Positions 50,009 through 60,805 of a DNA stretch of 64,000 bases are shown here, in pieces (position 1 is the stretch's first letter; each line of letters opens with the position of its first letter). The DNA comes from Paenibacillus sp. FSL W8-0186 (GTDB lineage: Bacteria > Bacillota > Bacilli > Paenibacillales > Paenibacillaceae): assembly GCF_037969765.1 (NCBI RefSeq), contig NZ_CP150207.1:3589001-3653000 (forward strand), in the 5' to 3' direction. Below the pieces are notes generated by a model. The model ran no database searches. It saw only the letters and a program-made list of their open reading frames with translations, and was not told where the DNA came from. Position numbers and translations under genes: made by a program.

Positions 50009-51640
50009 ATGAAGCGGCGCGCAAAACTATTTCTTCTCATTACTATGACGCTTTTTGTTTCCATAAGTTGCAATCTTCAGACACCAACTATAGCTCTGAC
50101 TCAGGGAGCACCGTTTCAGGACATTGGCGACAGCTATGCCAAAACAGAAATCGTTGCCCTTTACCGGGATAATATCATGGCCGGAGTCAAACCCGGATTT
50201 TTTGCTCCCAAGCAGCCGATGACCCGGGCAGAATTTCTCACGACGCTCGTTCGCCTGCTTCGCCTCACTCCAGTTCAAGCAAAGGTGCCCGCCTATAGCG
50301 ATGTTGCTTCGTCTTCCTGGTATTACGGCTATATCCAGGCCGCCACGGAAATCGGCCTTGCCTCAGGAACAGGCACGGGTACATTCAGTCCGGACCGGCC
50401 GCTAAGCCGCCAAGAGGCGGCAGCCTGGATCGTTCGTGCATTCAAGCAGCAGCCAGGCTCAGCAACAGCGTTATCTCCGTACCGCGATCAATCGGAAATC
50501 GCCCCGTGGGCGCTGCCTTATGTTAATACGGTCACGAAGCTGCAATTCATGGGTGGTTACGAGGGAATGTTTCAGCCGAATCAACCGTTATCCCGCCAAG
50601 AGGCAGCCTCACTACTGTACCGCATACAAGCGCACAAGCCATGGATGAATGAAATCGGCAAAGAGATAAGCCCAAAAATTCAAATAGGCTGGCAATACGG
50701 ACAGACTACACAGCAATATAAACATAGCGTTCTAAGCTCGAACGTAAATGTCTTGTCTCCACGCTGGTTTTTCTTGGAAAAGGGAGGCGAGCTGCAGGAC
50801 TATTCAGATCCTTCTCTCATCACATGGGCCAAGCAGCATAATAAAGCAATATGGGCTATGCTGGGGAACCGCTTCGATATGGAAGCGACCCATGAGCTTC
50901 TGGCCTCATCGGCCGAAACGGCCGACTTTACCCGCAGTATCGTGTCCACCGTGCAGAAATACGGCCTTCAGGGAATTAACGTCGACTTTGAAAACGTAAA
51001 ACCCGAAGATCGTCCCTATTTCACCCGTTTCATCAGACTGCTGGGCGAGCAAATGCATAGCGCCGGCGCCGTCCTATCGGTAAATGTCTCGCCAGAGTTA
51101 GGCAGTGACTGGACAGCGGCTTTCGATTACGCGGCCATCGGCAAATATGCGGATTACGTCGTGCTAATGGGATATGATGAGCATTGGGCAGGCGGCAGCT
51201 ATGCGGGATCCGTCTCCTCTCTGCCTTGGGTGCGCAGCGGTCTTGATACGCTGCGGCAGGACGTGCCTGATCATAAGCTCATTTTGGCTCTGCCTTTCTA
51301 CAATCGAGACTGGACCACCAAAGGAAGCAGCTCGAACGCAGCTCTTGCTTCGACGGATATCACCCTGCAGGAGCAGACTGATTTAATGGTGCGCTATAAA
51401 TTCCGGCCTGTGTGGAACGAGACCCTTGGCCAGTACCACGCTGCGTATAACAATGGAGCAGTCCATCGGATATGGCTGGAGGATTCCCGGTCTTTATCGC
51501 TTAAATATCAGATGGCTGCGAGCCGGGGCGTGGCTGGCTATGCATACTGGCACATCGGCGGCGAGACGCCGGATGTTTGGACAAGCCTGAGCAATGCGGA
51601 ACGTTATTCCACGTACTTATTTCATTCATTCGATTTATAA
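50009..51640 (+). CDS. SLH-domain GH18 wall glycosidase
   Basis: A 543-residue exported protein. Signal peptide at about 1-30. Three SLH domains follow (about 34-85 PFQDIGDSYAKTEI, 92-145 PAYSDVASSSWYYGYIQAA, 155-207) with TRAEFL/SRQEAA motifs, which bind pyruvylated secondary wall polymer. The rest (about 222-530) is a GH18-type TIM barrel: GLQGINVDFENVKPEDRPYF contains the D-x-E catalytic pair, and VVLMGYDEHW and PFYNRDW are typical. The glycosidase resembles the YaaH/YdhD spore or cell wall N-acetylglucosaminidase branch. ATG 50009 is favoured over GTG 50006 by spacing from AGGGAGGAG. Confidence 0.9.
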   Translation: MKRRAKLFLLITMTLFVSISCNLQTPTIALTQGAPFQDIGDSYAKTEIVALYRDNIMAGVKPGFFAPKQPMTRAEFLTTLVRLLRLTPVQAKVPAYSDVASSSWYYGYIQAATEIGLASGTGTGTFSPDRPLSRQEAAAWIVRAFKQQPGSATALSPYRDQSEIAPWALPYVNTVTKLQFMGGYEGMFQPNQPLSRQEAASLLYRIQAHKPWMNEIGKEISPKIQIGWQYGQTTQQYKHSVLSSNVNVLSPRWFFLEKGGELQDYSDPSLITWAKQHNKAIWAMLGNRFDMEATHELLASSAETADFTRSIVSTVQKYGLQGINVDFENVKPEDRPYFTRFIRLLGEQMHSAGAVLSVNVSPELGSDWTAAFDYAAIGKYADYVVLMGYDEHWAGGSYAGSVSSLPWVRSGLDTLRQDVPDHKLILALPFYNRDWTTKGSSSNAALASTDITLQEQTDLMVRYKFRPVWNETLGQYHAAYNNGAVHRIWLEDSRSLSLKYQMAASRGVAGYAYWHIGGETPDVWTSLSNAERYSTYLFHSFDL

Positions 51641-51682
51641 AAAAGAGCCATTCCCTGTAACAAGGGAATGGCTCTCGTGTTT
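51641..51682. terminator. Bidirectional terminator between GH18 and pyrE
   Basis: AGAGCCATTCCCT and its exact complement form a 13-bp stem with a 6-nt loop; A-rich on the left and T-rich on the right. It ends the pyr operon on the minus strand and the GH18 gene on the plus strand. Confidence 0.88.
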
Positions 51683-51684
51683 GA

Positions 51685-52326
51685 TTATACTCCAAAGGAT
51701 TCGGGATTTTCCCGCCAGGATTGAAGCAGGGATAAATCATCCGGCTTCACGATGCCCTTCTCGATCGCGACTTCAATAAGCGCTCCATAGTTGGACAACG
51801 TCTGTAAGGGAAATCCCGCCTCCTTGAACGCTTGCGTCCCCTTATCCAGCTGATAGCTAAAGATGGCCAGCACGGCCAGCGGTTCAGCACCCGCCTCGCG
51901 TACAGCTTGTGCCGCTTTGATCGAGCTGCCGCCAGTCGAGATCAGATCCTCGATGACAACGACCTTCTGCCCAGGTTTGACCAAGCCTTCAATCAAATTT
52001 TCCTTGCCGTGGCCCTTCGCCTTGTCGCGAACATAAATCATCGGCAACCCAAGCTTTTGGGAGACGAAGGCCGCATGGGGAATCCCCGCCGTAGCCGTAC
52101 CCGCAATGACCTCTGCCTGTGGATAAGTGCTGCGAATTATGCCTGCAAACGATTCGGCAATGAGATCGCGGATTTCCGGATAGGACATCGTCAGGCGGTT
52201 GTCGCAATAAATCGGTGACTTGAGGCCCGAAGTCCAAGTAAAGGGCTGGTGCGGCCGAAGAGCGACCGCCTCAATGTCCAGCAATTTCCCTGCTACCTCT
52301 AAAGCGATTTGATTTGTATTTACCAT
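51685..52326 (-). CDS. pyrE: Orotate phosphoribosyltransferase
   Basis: A 213-residue enzyme making OMP from orotate and PRPP. PRPP-binding loop VVVIEDLISTGGSS with the acidic pair is intact; FTWTSGLKSPIYCDNR and the flexible catalytic loop YVRDKAKGHGKENLIEG are as expected. The ATG at 52326 lies inside the last codons of pyrF (7-nt overlap, GAAGGAAGC upstream); the longer upstream frame is not homologous. Last gene of the pyr operon. Confidence 0.95.
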   Translation of the reverse strand: MVNTNQIALEVAGKLLDIEAVALRPHQPFTWTSGLKSPIYCDNRLTMSYPEIRDLIAESFAGIIRSTYPQAEVIAGTATAGIPHAAFVSQKLGLPMIYVRDKAKGHGKENLIEGLVKPGQKVVVIEDLISTGGSSIKAAQAVREAGAEPLAVLAIFSYQLDKGTQAFKEAGFPLQTLSNYGALIEVAIEKGIVKPDDLSLLQSWRENPESFGV

Positions 52327-53057
52327 GCTTCCTTCATCTCCTCTATAATAAGCTCGGCAGCGCGCCGCGGATCTTTGGCTTCCGTAATCGGCCGTCCGAC
52401 AACGATGTAATCCGTCCCTTGACGCATCGCGTCCCCGGGGGTAAGCGTCCGGAACTGGTCTCCGGCTGCGCTGCCTGCCGGGCGGATGCCCGGCGTTACC
52501 GTTTTGAAGCTGTTCCCGCAATGCTTCTTAATCGCCTGTACCTCGAGCGGGGAGGCGACAACTCCATGCAATCCTGCTTGTTTGGCCAAGGACGCATAAG
52601 CGACAACTGCGTCCTCCATCGTTCCAGGTATGCCGATTTCCCGATTCAAGGTCTCCTGACTCGTGCTCGTAAGCTGAGTGACCGCAATGATCGTGGGCAT
52701 AGCCAGCGACGGGTCGCCGGCCAGAGCAGCCTCAGCGCCGGCCAGAGCGGCAGCCATCATTTTCAACCCTCCAGCAGCATGTACATTGAACATGTCTACG
52801 CCGAGCCGGGTTACGCTGTTGGCTCCGCCCCTCACGGTATTCGGAATGTCATGCATTTTTAAATCCAAGAACACCCGATACCCCCGCTTCTTCAGTTCCC
52901 TTACAAAATCAGGACCAACTGCATAGTACAACTGCATCCCGACCTTCACGTAACAAGGGATGCCTTCCAGTTGAGTGATGAGCCCCCGCGCCTCTTCCGC
53001 AGTCGGATAGTCGAGCGCAACCATGAGGCGCCCGGCAGCTTGTTCAAATGTACTCAT
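52320..53057 (-). CDS. pyrF: Orotidine-5'-phosphate decarboxylase
   Basis: A 245-residue TIM-barrel enzyme making UMP from OMP. The catalytic Asp-Lys-x-x-Asp tetrad is in VFLDLKMHDIPNTV; phosphate-binding TPGIRPAGSAAGDQ and the YIVVGRPITEAKDP ending are present. ATG 53057 has GGGGGGACATTAA before it. It is 86 nt downstream of carB, with a strong hairpin in the gap. No pyrK/pyrD between carB and pyrF, unlike Bacillus subtilis. Confidence 0.95.
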   Translation of the reverse strand: MSTFEQAAGRLMVALDYPTAEEARGLITQLEGIPCYVKVGMQLYYAVGPDFVRELKKRGYRVFLDLKMHDIPNTVRGGANSVTRLGVDMFNVHAAGGLKMMAAALAGAEAALAGDPSLAMPTIIAVTQLTSTSQETLNREIGIPGTMEDAVVAYASLAKQAGLHGVVASPLEVQAIKKHCGNSFKTVTPGIRPAGSAAGDQFRTLTPGDAMRQGTDYIVVGRPITEAKDPRRAAELIIEEMKEAW

Positions 53058-53079
53058 TTAATGTCCCCCCGTCATACTT

Positions 53080-53111
53080 GCGGCTCCGAAGCCTAAAGCT
53101 TCCGGAGCCGC
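53080..53111 (-). promoter_or_regulatory. GC-rich hairpin between carB and pyrF
   Basis: GCGGCTCC-GAAGC and GCTTC-CGGAGCCGC form a 13-bp stem with one bulge and a CTAAA loop. No T tract on either side, so it is probably an mRNA stability or processing element. Confidence 0.6.
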
Positions 53112-53143
53112 GTAAATTTCTGAATTGCTCAATTATATAGATC

Positions 53144-56100
53144 TTACAGGACCGGCATCGCTTGGGACGAGAAGTTAATCGTCTCGAGCATGTTAAGCAG
53201 CGCGCGTACCGTATCCAGCGAGGTCATGCAGACGATACCGTTCTCGACCGCTTCCCGGCGAATGCGGAAGCCATCACGCTCCGGCTCTTTGCCTTTGGTC
53301 AGCGTATTGATAACGAAATGGGCTTCCCCGTTGCGGATCAGATCCAGAATATTCGGGGATCCTTCGCTTAGTTTATTAACCGTTGTAACATGGATATTGG
53401 CTTCCTGTAACGCGGCAGCCGTACCGCCCGTCGCCAGTATTTTGTAGCCAAGTTTCGAGAAGCCCCGAAGAATTTCCACGGCCTCCTCTTTATCTTTATC
53501 CGCGATTGTCGCAATAATCGCACCCGTAGTTGGAATTTTCATGCCTGCGCCGACAAGCCCTTTATACAGCGCTTTGGCATACTGCGGATCGCGTCCCATA
53601 ACCTCGCCCGTCGATTTCATTTCAGGACCCAGCGTCGGCTCCACGCGGCGAAGCTTCGCGAAGGAGAAGACTGGAACCTTAACGGATACGTATTCAGCCT
53701 CAGGCCATAGTCCGTCTGTATATCCTAGATCCTTCAGCTTGGCGCCGAGAATACACTGCGTAGCTAGGTTGGCCATCGGAATGTTCGTCACTTTGCTCAG
53801 GAACGGAACCGTCCGGGAAGAGCGCGGATTGACCTCGATCACGTAAACCTCGTTGTTGTAAATAACGAACTGGATGTTAACGAGACCCACCGTTTTCAGT
53901 TCACGAGCAATTTTAATCGTGATGTCAGCAATTTTATTCTTCAATTCGTCAGATACATGCTGCGGCGGATATACCGCGATGGAGTCTCCAGAGTGCACGC
54001 CCGCTCTCTCGATATGCTCCATGATCCCCGGAATGAGCACCGTCTCGCCGTCGCAGATCGCATCGACCTCGACCTCTTTGCCGAGCATGTAACGGTCGAT
54101 AAGCACCGGATGCTGCGGATTGATGTTGACGGCCTCCTCCATATATTTCAGCAGTTCTTGGTCAGAGTATACGATTTCCATGGCGCGTCCGCCGAGCACG
54201 TAGGATGGGCGGACAAGTACTGGATAGCCTAGCGATTGCGCCGTGCCTACAGCTTCATCCACGGAGGTTACCGTGCTGCCTTTAGGCTGGGCGATTTGCA
54301 GTCTGGACAGCAGTGCCTCGAACTTCTTCCGGTCCTCAGCCTCATCGATGCTCTCCAGCGATGTTCCGATAATGCGCACTCCAGCAGCCTGAAGCGGTGC
54401 CGCCAGGTTAATCGCGGTTTGGCCCCCGAATTGGACGATTACGCCAACCGGCTTCTCCTCTTCAATAACGTTCATGACATCCTCGAAGAAGAGCGGTTCG
54501 AAATAGAGTCGGTCGGACGTGTTGAAGTCCGTCGATACCGTCTCCGGGTTGTTGTTAATAATGACCGCTTCATAGCCAGCCTTCTGAATCGCCCAGACGG
54601 CATGCACTGTGGAGTAGTCAAATTCGATGCCTTGGCCGATCCGGATCGGTCCGGAGCCAAGCACAACGATTTTTTCTTTTTTCGTCTGCACAACTTCGTT
54701 CTCGGTCTCGTAAGTAGAGTAGTAATATGGAGTGGATGCTTCAAACTCCGCTGCGCAGGTGTCTACCATTTTGTATACCGGGCGCAGGTTGTGCTCTTTG
54801 CGGAAGTGAGTCACGCTCTCTTCCGTCAAATGCGTTCCCCCTGGCTGGCCCGCCGCCCGCAGCTCAGCGATGGCCCGGTCTGTAAAGCCAAGGCGTTTAG
54901 CCTCATATAGTGTTTCGTAGGTCAACGATGGCTCGGATGCAATCTTATGCTCGAATTGCACGAGGCGCTCAATTTTATCCAGGAACCACCAGTCGATTTT
55001 CGTTAAATCTTGAATTTGCTGCAGCTTGTAGCCGCGGCGGAACGCTTCGGCAACCAGGAACAGCCTCTCATCATCGGCCTGAACGAGCCGCTGATCGAGC
55101 GTCTCTTGGCTCAGTTGTTCCGTGCCTTTCAAGTACAAGCGGTGCGTGCCGATTTCCAGGGAGCGAACGGCTTTATGGATCGATTCTTCAAATGTCCGGC
55201 CGATTGCCATAACTTCGCCTGTCGCCTTCATTTGCGTTCCCAGCTTGCGGTTCGCATGAATGAATTTATCGAACGGCCAGCGCGGAATTTTGCTGACGAT
55301 ATAGTCGAGCGTCGGCTCGAAGCAAGCGTAAGTCTGCCCTGTAACCGGGTTGACGATTTCGTCCAGCGTGTAGCCGAGCGCAATTTTAGCGGCCATTTTC
55401 GCAATCGGGTAGCCCGTTGCCTTGGAAGCCAGAGCGGAAGAGCGGCTTACACGAGGGTTAACCTCGATAACATAATATTGGAAGCTTTGCGGATCAAGCG
55501 CGAACTGTACGTTACATCCGCCTTCGATGTTCAATGCGCGGATGATTTTAAGCGATGCGGAGCGCAGCATTTGATACTCGCGGTCCGACAGAGTCTGGCT
55601 TGGAGCCAGAACGATGCTGTCGCCGGTATGTACGCCGACAGGATCAAAGTTCTCCATGTTACATACGACGATGCAGTTATCGTTAGCGTCGCGCATTACC
55701 TCGTATTCGATTTCCTTCATGCCGGCGATCGATTTCTCAATCAGGCATTGCCCGATCGGGCTGTAGCGGATCCCGGATGCAACCGTCTCCTTCAGTTCTG
55801 CTTCCGTCGCGCAAATTCCGCCGCCCGTACCGCCAAGCGTATAAGCCGGACGAACGATAACCGGGTAGCCGATCTCATCTGCGAAGCGCAGCGCCTCTTC
55901 AACCGTTGTGATGATGGTGCTTTCCGGAACCGGCTGCTCCAGCTCACGCATCAGCTCGCGGAACAGATCGCGGTCCTCCGCTTTCTCGATCGATGTAAGC
56001 TGCGTACCAAGCAGCTTCACGTTCTCCTGCTCGAGAACTCCCGCACGGGCGAGTTCTACGGCCATGTTCAAGCCGGTCTGTCCCCCAAGGGTCGGCAGCA

Positions 56101-56356
56101 ATCCGTCCGGACGCTCCTGACGAATGATCTGGGTAACGAACTCCAGCGTAATCGGTTCGATGTATACTTTATCCGCCATATTCGTATCGGTCATGATCGT
56201 AGCGGGATTGCTGTTGATAAGGACGACTTCCACGCCTTCTTCCTTCAAAGCTTGGCAAGCCTGGGTACCAGCATAGTCGAATTCGGCCGCTTGACCGATC
56301 ACGATTGGACCGGAACCAATGACGAGAATCTTCTTGAGGTCTTTATTGATCGGCAT
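53144..56356 (-). CDS. carB: Carbamoyl phosphate synthase, large subunit
   Basis: A 1070-residue enzyme. It has two ATP-grasp halves (N half beginning [21 protein letters not shown] half with [19 protein letters not shown]), and the C-terminal MGS regulatory domain ([20 protein letters not shown]), where UMP or PRPP would bind. Glutamine-derived ammonia from CarA reacts with bicarbonate and two ATP. It starts 1 nt after the carA stop. Length matches the pyrimidine-type CarB of Bacillus (PyrAB). Confidence 0.96.
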   Translation of the reverse strand: MPINKDLKKILVIGSGPIVIGQAAEFDYAGTQACQALKEEGVEVVLINSNPATIMTDTNMADKVYIEPITLEFVTQIIRQERPDGLLPTLGGQTGLNMAVELARAGVLEQENVKLLGTQLTSIEKAEDRDLFRELMRELEQPVPESTIITTVEEALRFADEIGYPVIVRPAYTLGGTGGGICATEAELKETVASGIRYSPIGQCLIEKSIAGMKEIEYEVMRDANDNCIVVCNMENFDPVGVHTGDSIVLAPSQTLSDREYQMLRSASLKIIRALNIEGGCNVQFALDPQSFQYYVIEVNPRVSRSSALASKATGYPIAKMAAKIALGYTLDEIVNPVTGQTYACFEPTLDYIVSKIPRWPFDKFIHANRKLGTQMKATGEVMAIGRTFEESIHKAVRSLEIGTHRLYLKGTEQLSQETLDQRLVQADDERLFLVAEAFRRGYKLQQIQDLTKIDWWFLDKIERLVQFEHKIASEPSLTYETLYEAKRLGFTDRAIAELRAAGQPGGTHLTEESVTHFRKEHNLRPVYKMVDTCAAEFEASTPYYYSTYETENEVVQTKKEKIVVLGSGPIRIGQGIEFDYSTVHAVWAIQKAGYEAVIINNNPETVSTDFNTSDRLYFEPLFFEDVMNVIEEEKPVGVIVQFGGQTAINLAAPLQAAGVRIIGTSLESIDEAEDRKKFEALLSRLQIAQPKGSTVTSVDEAVGTAQSLGYPVLVRPSYVLGGRAMEIVYSDQELLKYMEEAVNINPQHPVLIDRYMLGKEVEVDAICDGETVLIPGIMEHIERAGVHSGDSIAVYPPQHVSDELKNKIADITIKIARELKTVGLVNIQFVIYNNEVYVIEVNPRSSRTVPFLSKVTNIPMANLATQCILGAKLKDLGYTDGLWPEAEYVSVKVPVFSFAKLRRVEPTLGPEMKSTGEVMGRDPQYAKALYKGLVGAGMKIPTTGAIIATIADKDKEEAVEILRGFSKLGYKILATGGTAAALQEANIHVTTVNKLSEGSPNILDLIRNGEAHFVINTLTKGKEPERDGFRIRREAVENGIVCMTSLDTVRALLNMLETINFSSQAMPVL

Positions 56357-56357
56357 A

Positions 56358-57494
56358 TTAAAGCTCTCCCTTCGCAGCGGCCATGATTTCAGCCTGACGT
56401 GATTTTTGCGGATTATTCTGCTTATGTTCTCTGATCATATCTAGGAACTGGTCAAACAAATAATTGTTATCCTGAGGACCTGGCGACGCCTCCGGGTGAT
56501 ATTGCACTGAGAAAGCCGGATATTTCTTATGTCTGACGCCTTCGATCGTTTTGTCGTTATTATTGATGTGTGTAATTTCCAATTCCGTACCGGCAATCGA
56601 GGATTCCTTCACCGCATAGCCGTGGTTCTGGGAGGTAATGTAGCATCTTCCCGTAGCTAGCTCCTTAACCGGGTGGTTACCGCCGCGATGGCCGAATTTC
56701 AGCTTCTCTGTATCTGCCCCGCAGGCCAGGGACAGCAGCTGATGCCCTAAGCAAATGCCGAAAATCGGATATTCGCCGAGCAGCTCAGCGATCATCTTCG
56801 CAGCATGAGGAACGTCCTTCGGATCGCCAGGGCCGTTCGACAGCTGAATGCCGTCTGGATTAAGCCGGCGAATCTCCTCAGCAGTCGTATTATGCGGTAC
56901 GATAACCACATCGCAGCCGCGCTTGTTCAACTGGCGCAAAATTCCGTTCTTCGCCCCGAAATCGACGAGCACGATCCGCTCCTTCGTTCCTGGATTATGG
57001 TACAGGAATTTTGTCGAGGTGTTGGCTACTTGATTATGCAGCTCTTCAACCTTCACATCCGCCATCATCGCTTGTAGCTCCTCTACCGATTTGGCAGAAG
57101 TTGTGATGATTCCCTTCATCGTACCGTTCTGGCGGATTTTTCTCGTGAGCATGCGCGTATCGATATCTGAAATCCCTGGAATGCCGTGCTCTTTAAGTAA
57201 GTCGCCCAGACTGTATTCAGCGCGCCAATTGCTCGGAATCGGCTCGTAGCGGCGTACTACGAGTCCATGAATCGCTGGAACGAGCGACTCGAAGTCGTCT
57301 CTGGAGATGCCGTAGTTGCCGATCAGCGGATAAGTCATCGTCACGATTTGACCATAGTAGGAAGGATCCGATACGACTTCCTGATAACCTGTAACTCCCG
57401 TATTAAAAACGACCTCACCCGTGAATTCGCCCTCTGCCCCAAATGACTTTCCGGTAAACAGCGTGCCGTCCTCCAATAACAATCTTGCCTGCAT
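56358..57494 (-). CDS. carA: Carbamoyl phosphate synthase, small subunit
   Basis: A 378-residue glutaminase subunit. N-terminal CPSase domain ([37 protein letters not shown]) and C-terminal class I glutamine amidotransferase with nucleophile in [16 protein letters not shown] and partner His in [11 protein letters not shown]. It gives ammonia to CarB through a tunnel. ATG 57494 has GGAGTGCGGGGAA before it. 86 nt after pyrC. The linkage to pyr genes indicates the pyrimidine-specific copy (PyrAA). Confidence 0.96.
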   Translation of the reverse strand: MQARLLLEDGTLFTGKSFGAEGEFTGEVVFNTGVTGYQEVVSDPSYYGQIVTMTYPLIGNYGISRDDFESLVPAIHGLVVRRYEPIPSNWRAEYSLGDLLKEHGIPGISDIDTRMLTRKIRQNGTMKGIITTSAKSVEELQAMMADVKVEELHNQVANTSTKFLYHNPGTKERIVLVDFGAKNGILRQLNKRGCDVVIVPHNTTAEEIRRLNPDGIQLSNGPGDPKDVPHAAKMIAELLGEYPIFGICLGHQLLSLACGADTEKLKFGHRGGNHPVKELATGRCYITSQNHGYAVKESSIAGTELEITHINNNDKTIEGVRHKKYPAFSVQYHPEASPGPQDNNYLFDQFLDMIREHKQNNPQKSRQAEIMAAAKGEL

Positions 57495-57580
57495 TTCCCC
57501 GCACTCCTTTATGCTCGACTTTTGTATCTATATCAATAATTTATAAAAAAAGTTCTGCCTATGATGCCGTTACAATAAAT

Positions 57581-58864
57581 TTATTGTTCCTGCCAGACTA
57601 CTTTGCCGTTAACGATGGTCGTCACCGGCCAGCCTTTGAGCTTCCATCCGCCAAAAGGAGTATTGCGCCCCTTCGATGCGAACGTTTCCGGGTTAACCTC
57701 CTGTTCCTTATCGAGATCCACAATCGTCAAATCTCCAGGAGCTCCCGGTGCCAGTCTTCCGGCGGTTAACCCGAATACCCGTGCCGGATCTTCCGTCATG
57801 CGCTGAACGAGCAGGGACAGCTCCCATTTCCCCGTCAAGACGAACTTGGTATACAGGAGTGGAAAAGCCGTTTCGAAACCGACGATACCAAACGGCGCCA
57901 GCTGCATTCCCTTGGCCTTCTCATCTTCGCTATGCGGAGCATGGTCCGTTACGATCATGTCGATTGTCCCGTCCTCCAGCGCTTGAATACATGCCTCAAC
58001 ATCCCGGCGGGAACGAAGCGGCGGATTCATTTTCCAATTGGCATCAAGGCCCGGAATGTCCGTCTCTGCGAGCAGCAGGTGATGCGGACATACCTCCGCC
58101 GTCACGCGGATGCCGATCTCCTTCGCTTGCCGGATCAGGCGGATCGATTGCTCTGTGCTGACGTGGCACACATGATAGTGTACGCCTGTCGCCTCCGCAA
58201 GCAGGATGTCGCGCCCCACGTGAATCGCCTCGGATTCGTTCGGGATGCCTTTCAGGCCGTGGCGCTTCGCGAATTCCCCTTCATTGACCGGAGCCCCTTC
58301 CACGAGCGAGTTGTCCTCGCAGTGGGCGATAATCGGCATGTCCAGCGACTGGGCAAGCGCCATGGCGTCCTTCATCATTTGCGCGCTTTGTACGCCGACC
58401 CCATCATCCGTGAAGCCGATGGCTCCAGCTTCCTTCAGCGCTGCAAAGTCCGTCAGTTCGCGGCCAAGCTCGCTTTTCGTAATCGCAGCGTAAGGCAGGA
58501 CGTTGACCAGTCCCGCTGCTTCAGCTTTGCTCTTCACCAGCTCGATCGTTTCCGGGGTGTCGATGACCGGGCGCGTGTTCGGCATACAGGCGATCGTCGT
58601 AAACCCGCCTTTGGCGGCCGACCTGGAGCCGGTTTCGATCGTTTCTTTATGCTCATAGCCCGGCTCTCGCAAGTGGACATGCATATCGATAAAACCTGGC
58701 GTTACCAGCTTGCCTCCCGCATCGATCGTCTGATCCGCAGGCCTTGATCCTTCACTTCCCGCCTCCGCAAGCTTCTCAATCACTCCATCGCTGATATAGA
58801 TATCCTTTAGCTGAAGCTGGCCGTTTCCGTCCAGTACATTGGCATTCGTAATCTTGAGTAGCAT
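57581..58864 (-). CDS. pyrC: Dihydroorotase (class I)
   Basis: A 427-residue zinc amidohydrolase cyclising carbamoyl aspartate. Zinc motif DMHVHLREPGYEHKE, GGFTTIACMPNTRP, HCEDNSLVEG and VCPHHLLL carry the metal ligands; DHAPHSEDEKAKG holds the catalytic aspartate. All intact. ATG 58864 follows GGAGGTAAGTT. Third gene of the operon, 79 nt after pyrB. Confidence 0.96.
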   Translation of the reverse strand: MLLKITNANVLDGNGQLQLKDIYISDGVIEKLAEAGSEGSRPADQTIDAGGKLVTPGFIDMHVHLREPGYEHKETIETGSRSAAKGGFTTIACMPNTRPVIDTPETIELVKSKAEAAGLVNVLPYAAITKSELGRELTDFAALKEAGAIGFTDDGVGVQSAQMMKDAMALAQSLDMPIIAHCEDNSLVEGAPVNEGEFAKRHGLKGIPNESEAIHVGRDILLAEATGVHYHVCHVSTEQSIRLIRQAKEIGIRVTAEVCPHHLLLAETDIPGLDANWKMNPPLRSRRDVEACIQALEDGTIDMIVTDHAPHSEDEKAKGMQLAPFGIVGFETAFPLLYTKFVLTGKWELSLLVQRMTEDPARVFGLTAGRLAPGAPGDLTIVDLDKEQEVNPETFASKGRNTPFGGWKLKGWPVTTIVNGKVVWQEQ

Positions 58865-58943
58865 AACTTACCTCCGCTCATTGAATTGCAATATTCCGTG
58901 CTAGGTTATCTGTTCTAATAAGCTGTTTAGCCAGCGAACAATA

Positions 58944-59858
58944 CTAGTGCTTCATCGCCCGTTCCATAACTGCCATCCGGATCGGAACCCCATTCTCCAT
59001 TTGCTTGAAAATGCGGGACTGTTGATGCTCCACGACGCTGTCGTCGATCTCTACGTTCCGGTTCACTGGTGCAGGATGCATGATAATCGCGTGCGGGGAG
59101 AGATTCCGTGCCCGCTCCTCCGTCATCCCGTAGTTTTGCCGGTACTCTACCGCGGAGTTCATGAATCCTCCTTCATGGCGCTCCAGCTGTACGCGGAGCA
59201 TCATGACCACATCGCTGCTCATCGCCTCGTCGATGGTCACATAAGGAGCATGGCGTTCGAGCTCCGGAGCTTTCATGCTGTCCGGTGCGCAGAATTTCAC
59301 CTGCGCTCCTAATTTCTGCAGCGCCCACAAATTCGAGCGTGCTACCCGGCTGTGCTTGATATCGCCGATAATGGATACCTTGAGTCCTTTCAGCTCGCCA
59401 AAATGTTTTCTCATCGTATATACGTCGAGCAGCGCTTGCGTCGGATGCTCATTGTTGCCGTCTCCGGCATTGATGAGCGGAATCGACACTTTCTCGGCGA
59501 TCTCTTCCAAGACGCCGATTGGCTTGAGGCGGATAACTCCGGCATCGATGCCCATCGATTCCAGCGTGCGGACCGTATCGTAGATGGATTCGCCTTTCTC
59601 TACGCTGGACGAAGCCGCCGTAAAGTTCAGCACTTCGGCTCCCAGGCGTTTCTCGGCCATTTCGAAGGAGAATCGGGTTCGTGTGCTGTTCTCAAAAAAC
59701 ATGTTAGAGATGAAGCGGTCCTTCAAAATCGGAACTACCTTCTCCTTCTGGCTGTTCCAGTAAGCGGCCCGGTCAAGAATCCAGTTGATTTCTGCACCGC
59801 TTAAATCCTTTAATCCCAGCAGACTGCGCTCTTTCAATGCGGAAGCTGTCATCGCCAT
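58944..59858 (-). CDS. pyrB: Aspartate carbamoyltransferase, catalytic subunit
   Basis: A 304-residue transcarbamylase. Carbamoyl-phosphate motif FENSTRTRFSFEMAEKRLG is intact; aspartate-binding residues are in HPAPVNRNVEIDDSV. No pyrI regulatory subunit is present, as usual in Bacillales. The ATG at 59858 (MAMTASALKER) is chosen with GGGAGGAG 9 nt before; the frame opens far upstream inside pyrR but that part is not homologous. It begins 1 nt after the pyrR stop. Confidence 0.96.
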   Translation of the reverse strand: MAMTASALKERSLLGLKDLSGAEINWILDRAAYWNSQKEKVVPILKDRFISNMFFENSTRTRFSFEMAEKRLGAEVLNFTAASSSVEKGESIYDTVRTLESMGIDAGVIRLKPIGVLEEIAEKVSIPLINAGDGNNEHPTQALLDVYTMRKHFGELKGLKVSIIGDIKHSRVARSNLWALQKLGAQVKFCAPDSMKAPELERHAPYVTIDEAMSSDVVMMLRVQLERHEGGFMNSAVEYRQNYGMTEERARNLSPHAIIMHPAPVNRNVEIDDSVVEHQQSRIFKQMENGVPIRMAVMERAMKH

Positions 59859-59859
59859 A

Positions 59860-60417
<558 letters not shown>

Positions 60418-60454
60418 CTAAGATGATAAATTCACCTGGTTCCGTGATAGCGCA

Positions 60455-60631
60455 CAAAAAAACTCCTTGCCTGATACAGGCAAGGAGCCGTTAGCCACAG
60501 TAAATGACCATGACTATCATGCGGGTGAGTATCGGGAGATCACCGCACAAAAAAGCGCAGGTCTCCCCATAACAACCCATTCACGTTACCTTGCCAGCCT
60601 CACGGGACTGATTTAAAGGTGCTATTGATTT
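60455..60631 (-). promoter_or_regulatory. pyr leader with PyrR-binding loop and attenuator terminator
   Basis: On the minus strand the leader (from about 60631) has the PyrR-binding element AGTCCCGTGAGGCT-GGCAAGG (60589-60611), very close to the Bacillus consensus. An intrinsic terminator (CTCCTTGCCTG stem, 4-nt loop, T8; 60455-60488) is about 50 nt before pyrR. High UMP should favour termination; low UMP antitermination. Confidence 0.9.
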
Positions 60632-60637
60632 AAGTGA

Positions 60638-60667
60638 ATTATGACAGAAAGCACCTTATCTTGTCAA
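60638..60667 (-). promoter_or_regulatory. pyr operon promoter
   Basis: On the minus strand TTGACA (60662-60667), 18-nt spacer, CATAAT (60638-60643). The -10 is bracketed by exact 8-nt inverted arms AAGGTGCT (60616-60623) and AGCACCTT (60650-60657). Confidence 0.8.
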
Positions 60668-60703
60668 GAAGGCAACCTAGAAAATATAGGATGAATATTT
60701 TGG

Positions 60704-60756
60704 AACGCGAAATGGATGGAAAAATGGCCTTGCATAGCCCATCGCGTTGTTTTTTA
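60704..60756 (+). terminator. Plus-oriented hairpin with T tract upstream of pyr promoter
   Basis: AACGCG-ATGG and CCAT-CGCGTT arms with a long loop, followed by T6 on the plus strand. No plus-strand gene lies upstream, so it would stop antisense transcripts from the pyr region, or it is a remnant. Confidence 0.35.
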
Positions 60757-60805
60757 TAATTATACATATAAACTAATAATTATACAATACTTTATACAAT
60801 CGCCG

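Noticed and set aside
52327..52521. 65-codon upstream extension of the pyrE frame
   Set aside because: It lies wholly inside pyrF in another frame, has low-complexity Arg-rich composition, and the ATG at 52326 has a ribosome site.
55010..56386. Long plus-strand open frame of 458 codons opposite carB
   Set aside because: It is an antisense shadow of a highly conserved gene, lacks a ribosome site and family resemblance, and its length follows from codon bias in carB.
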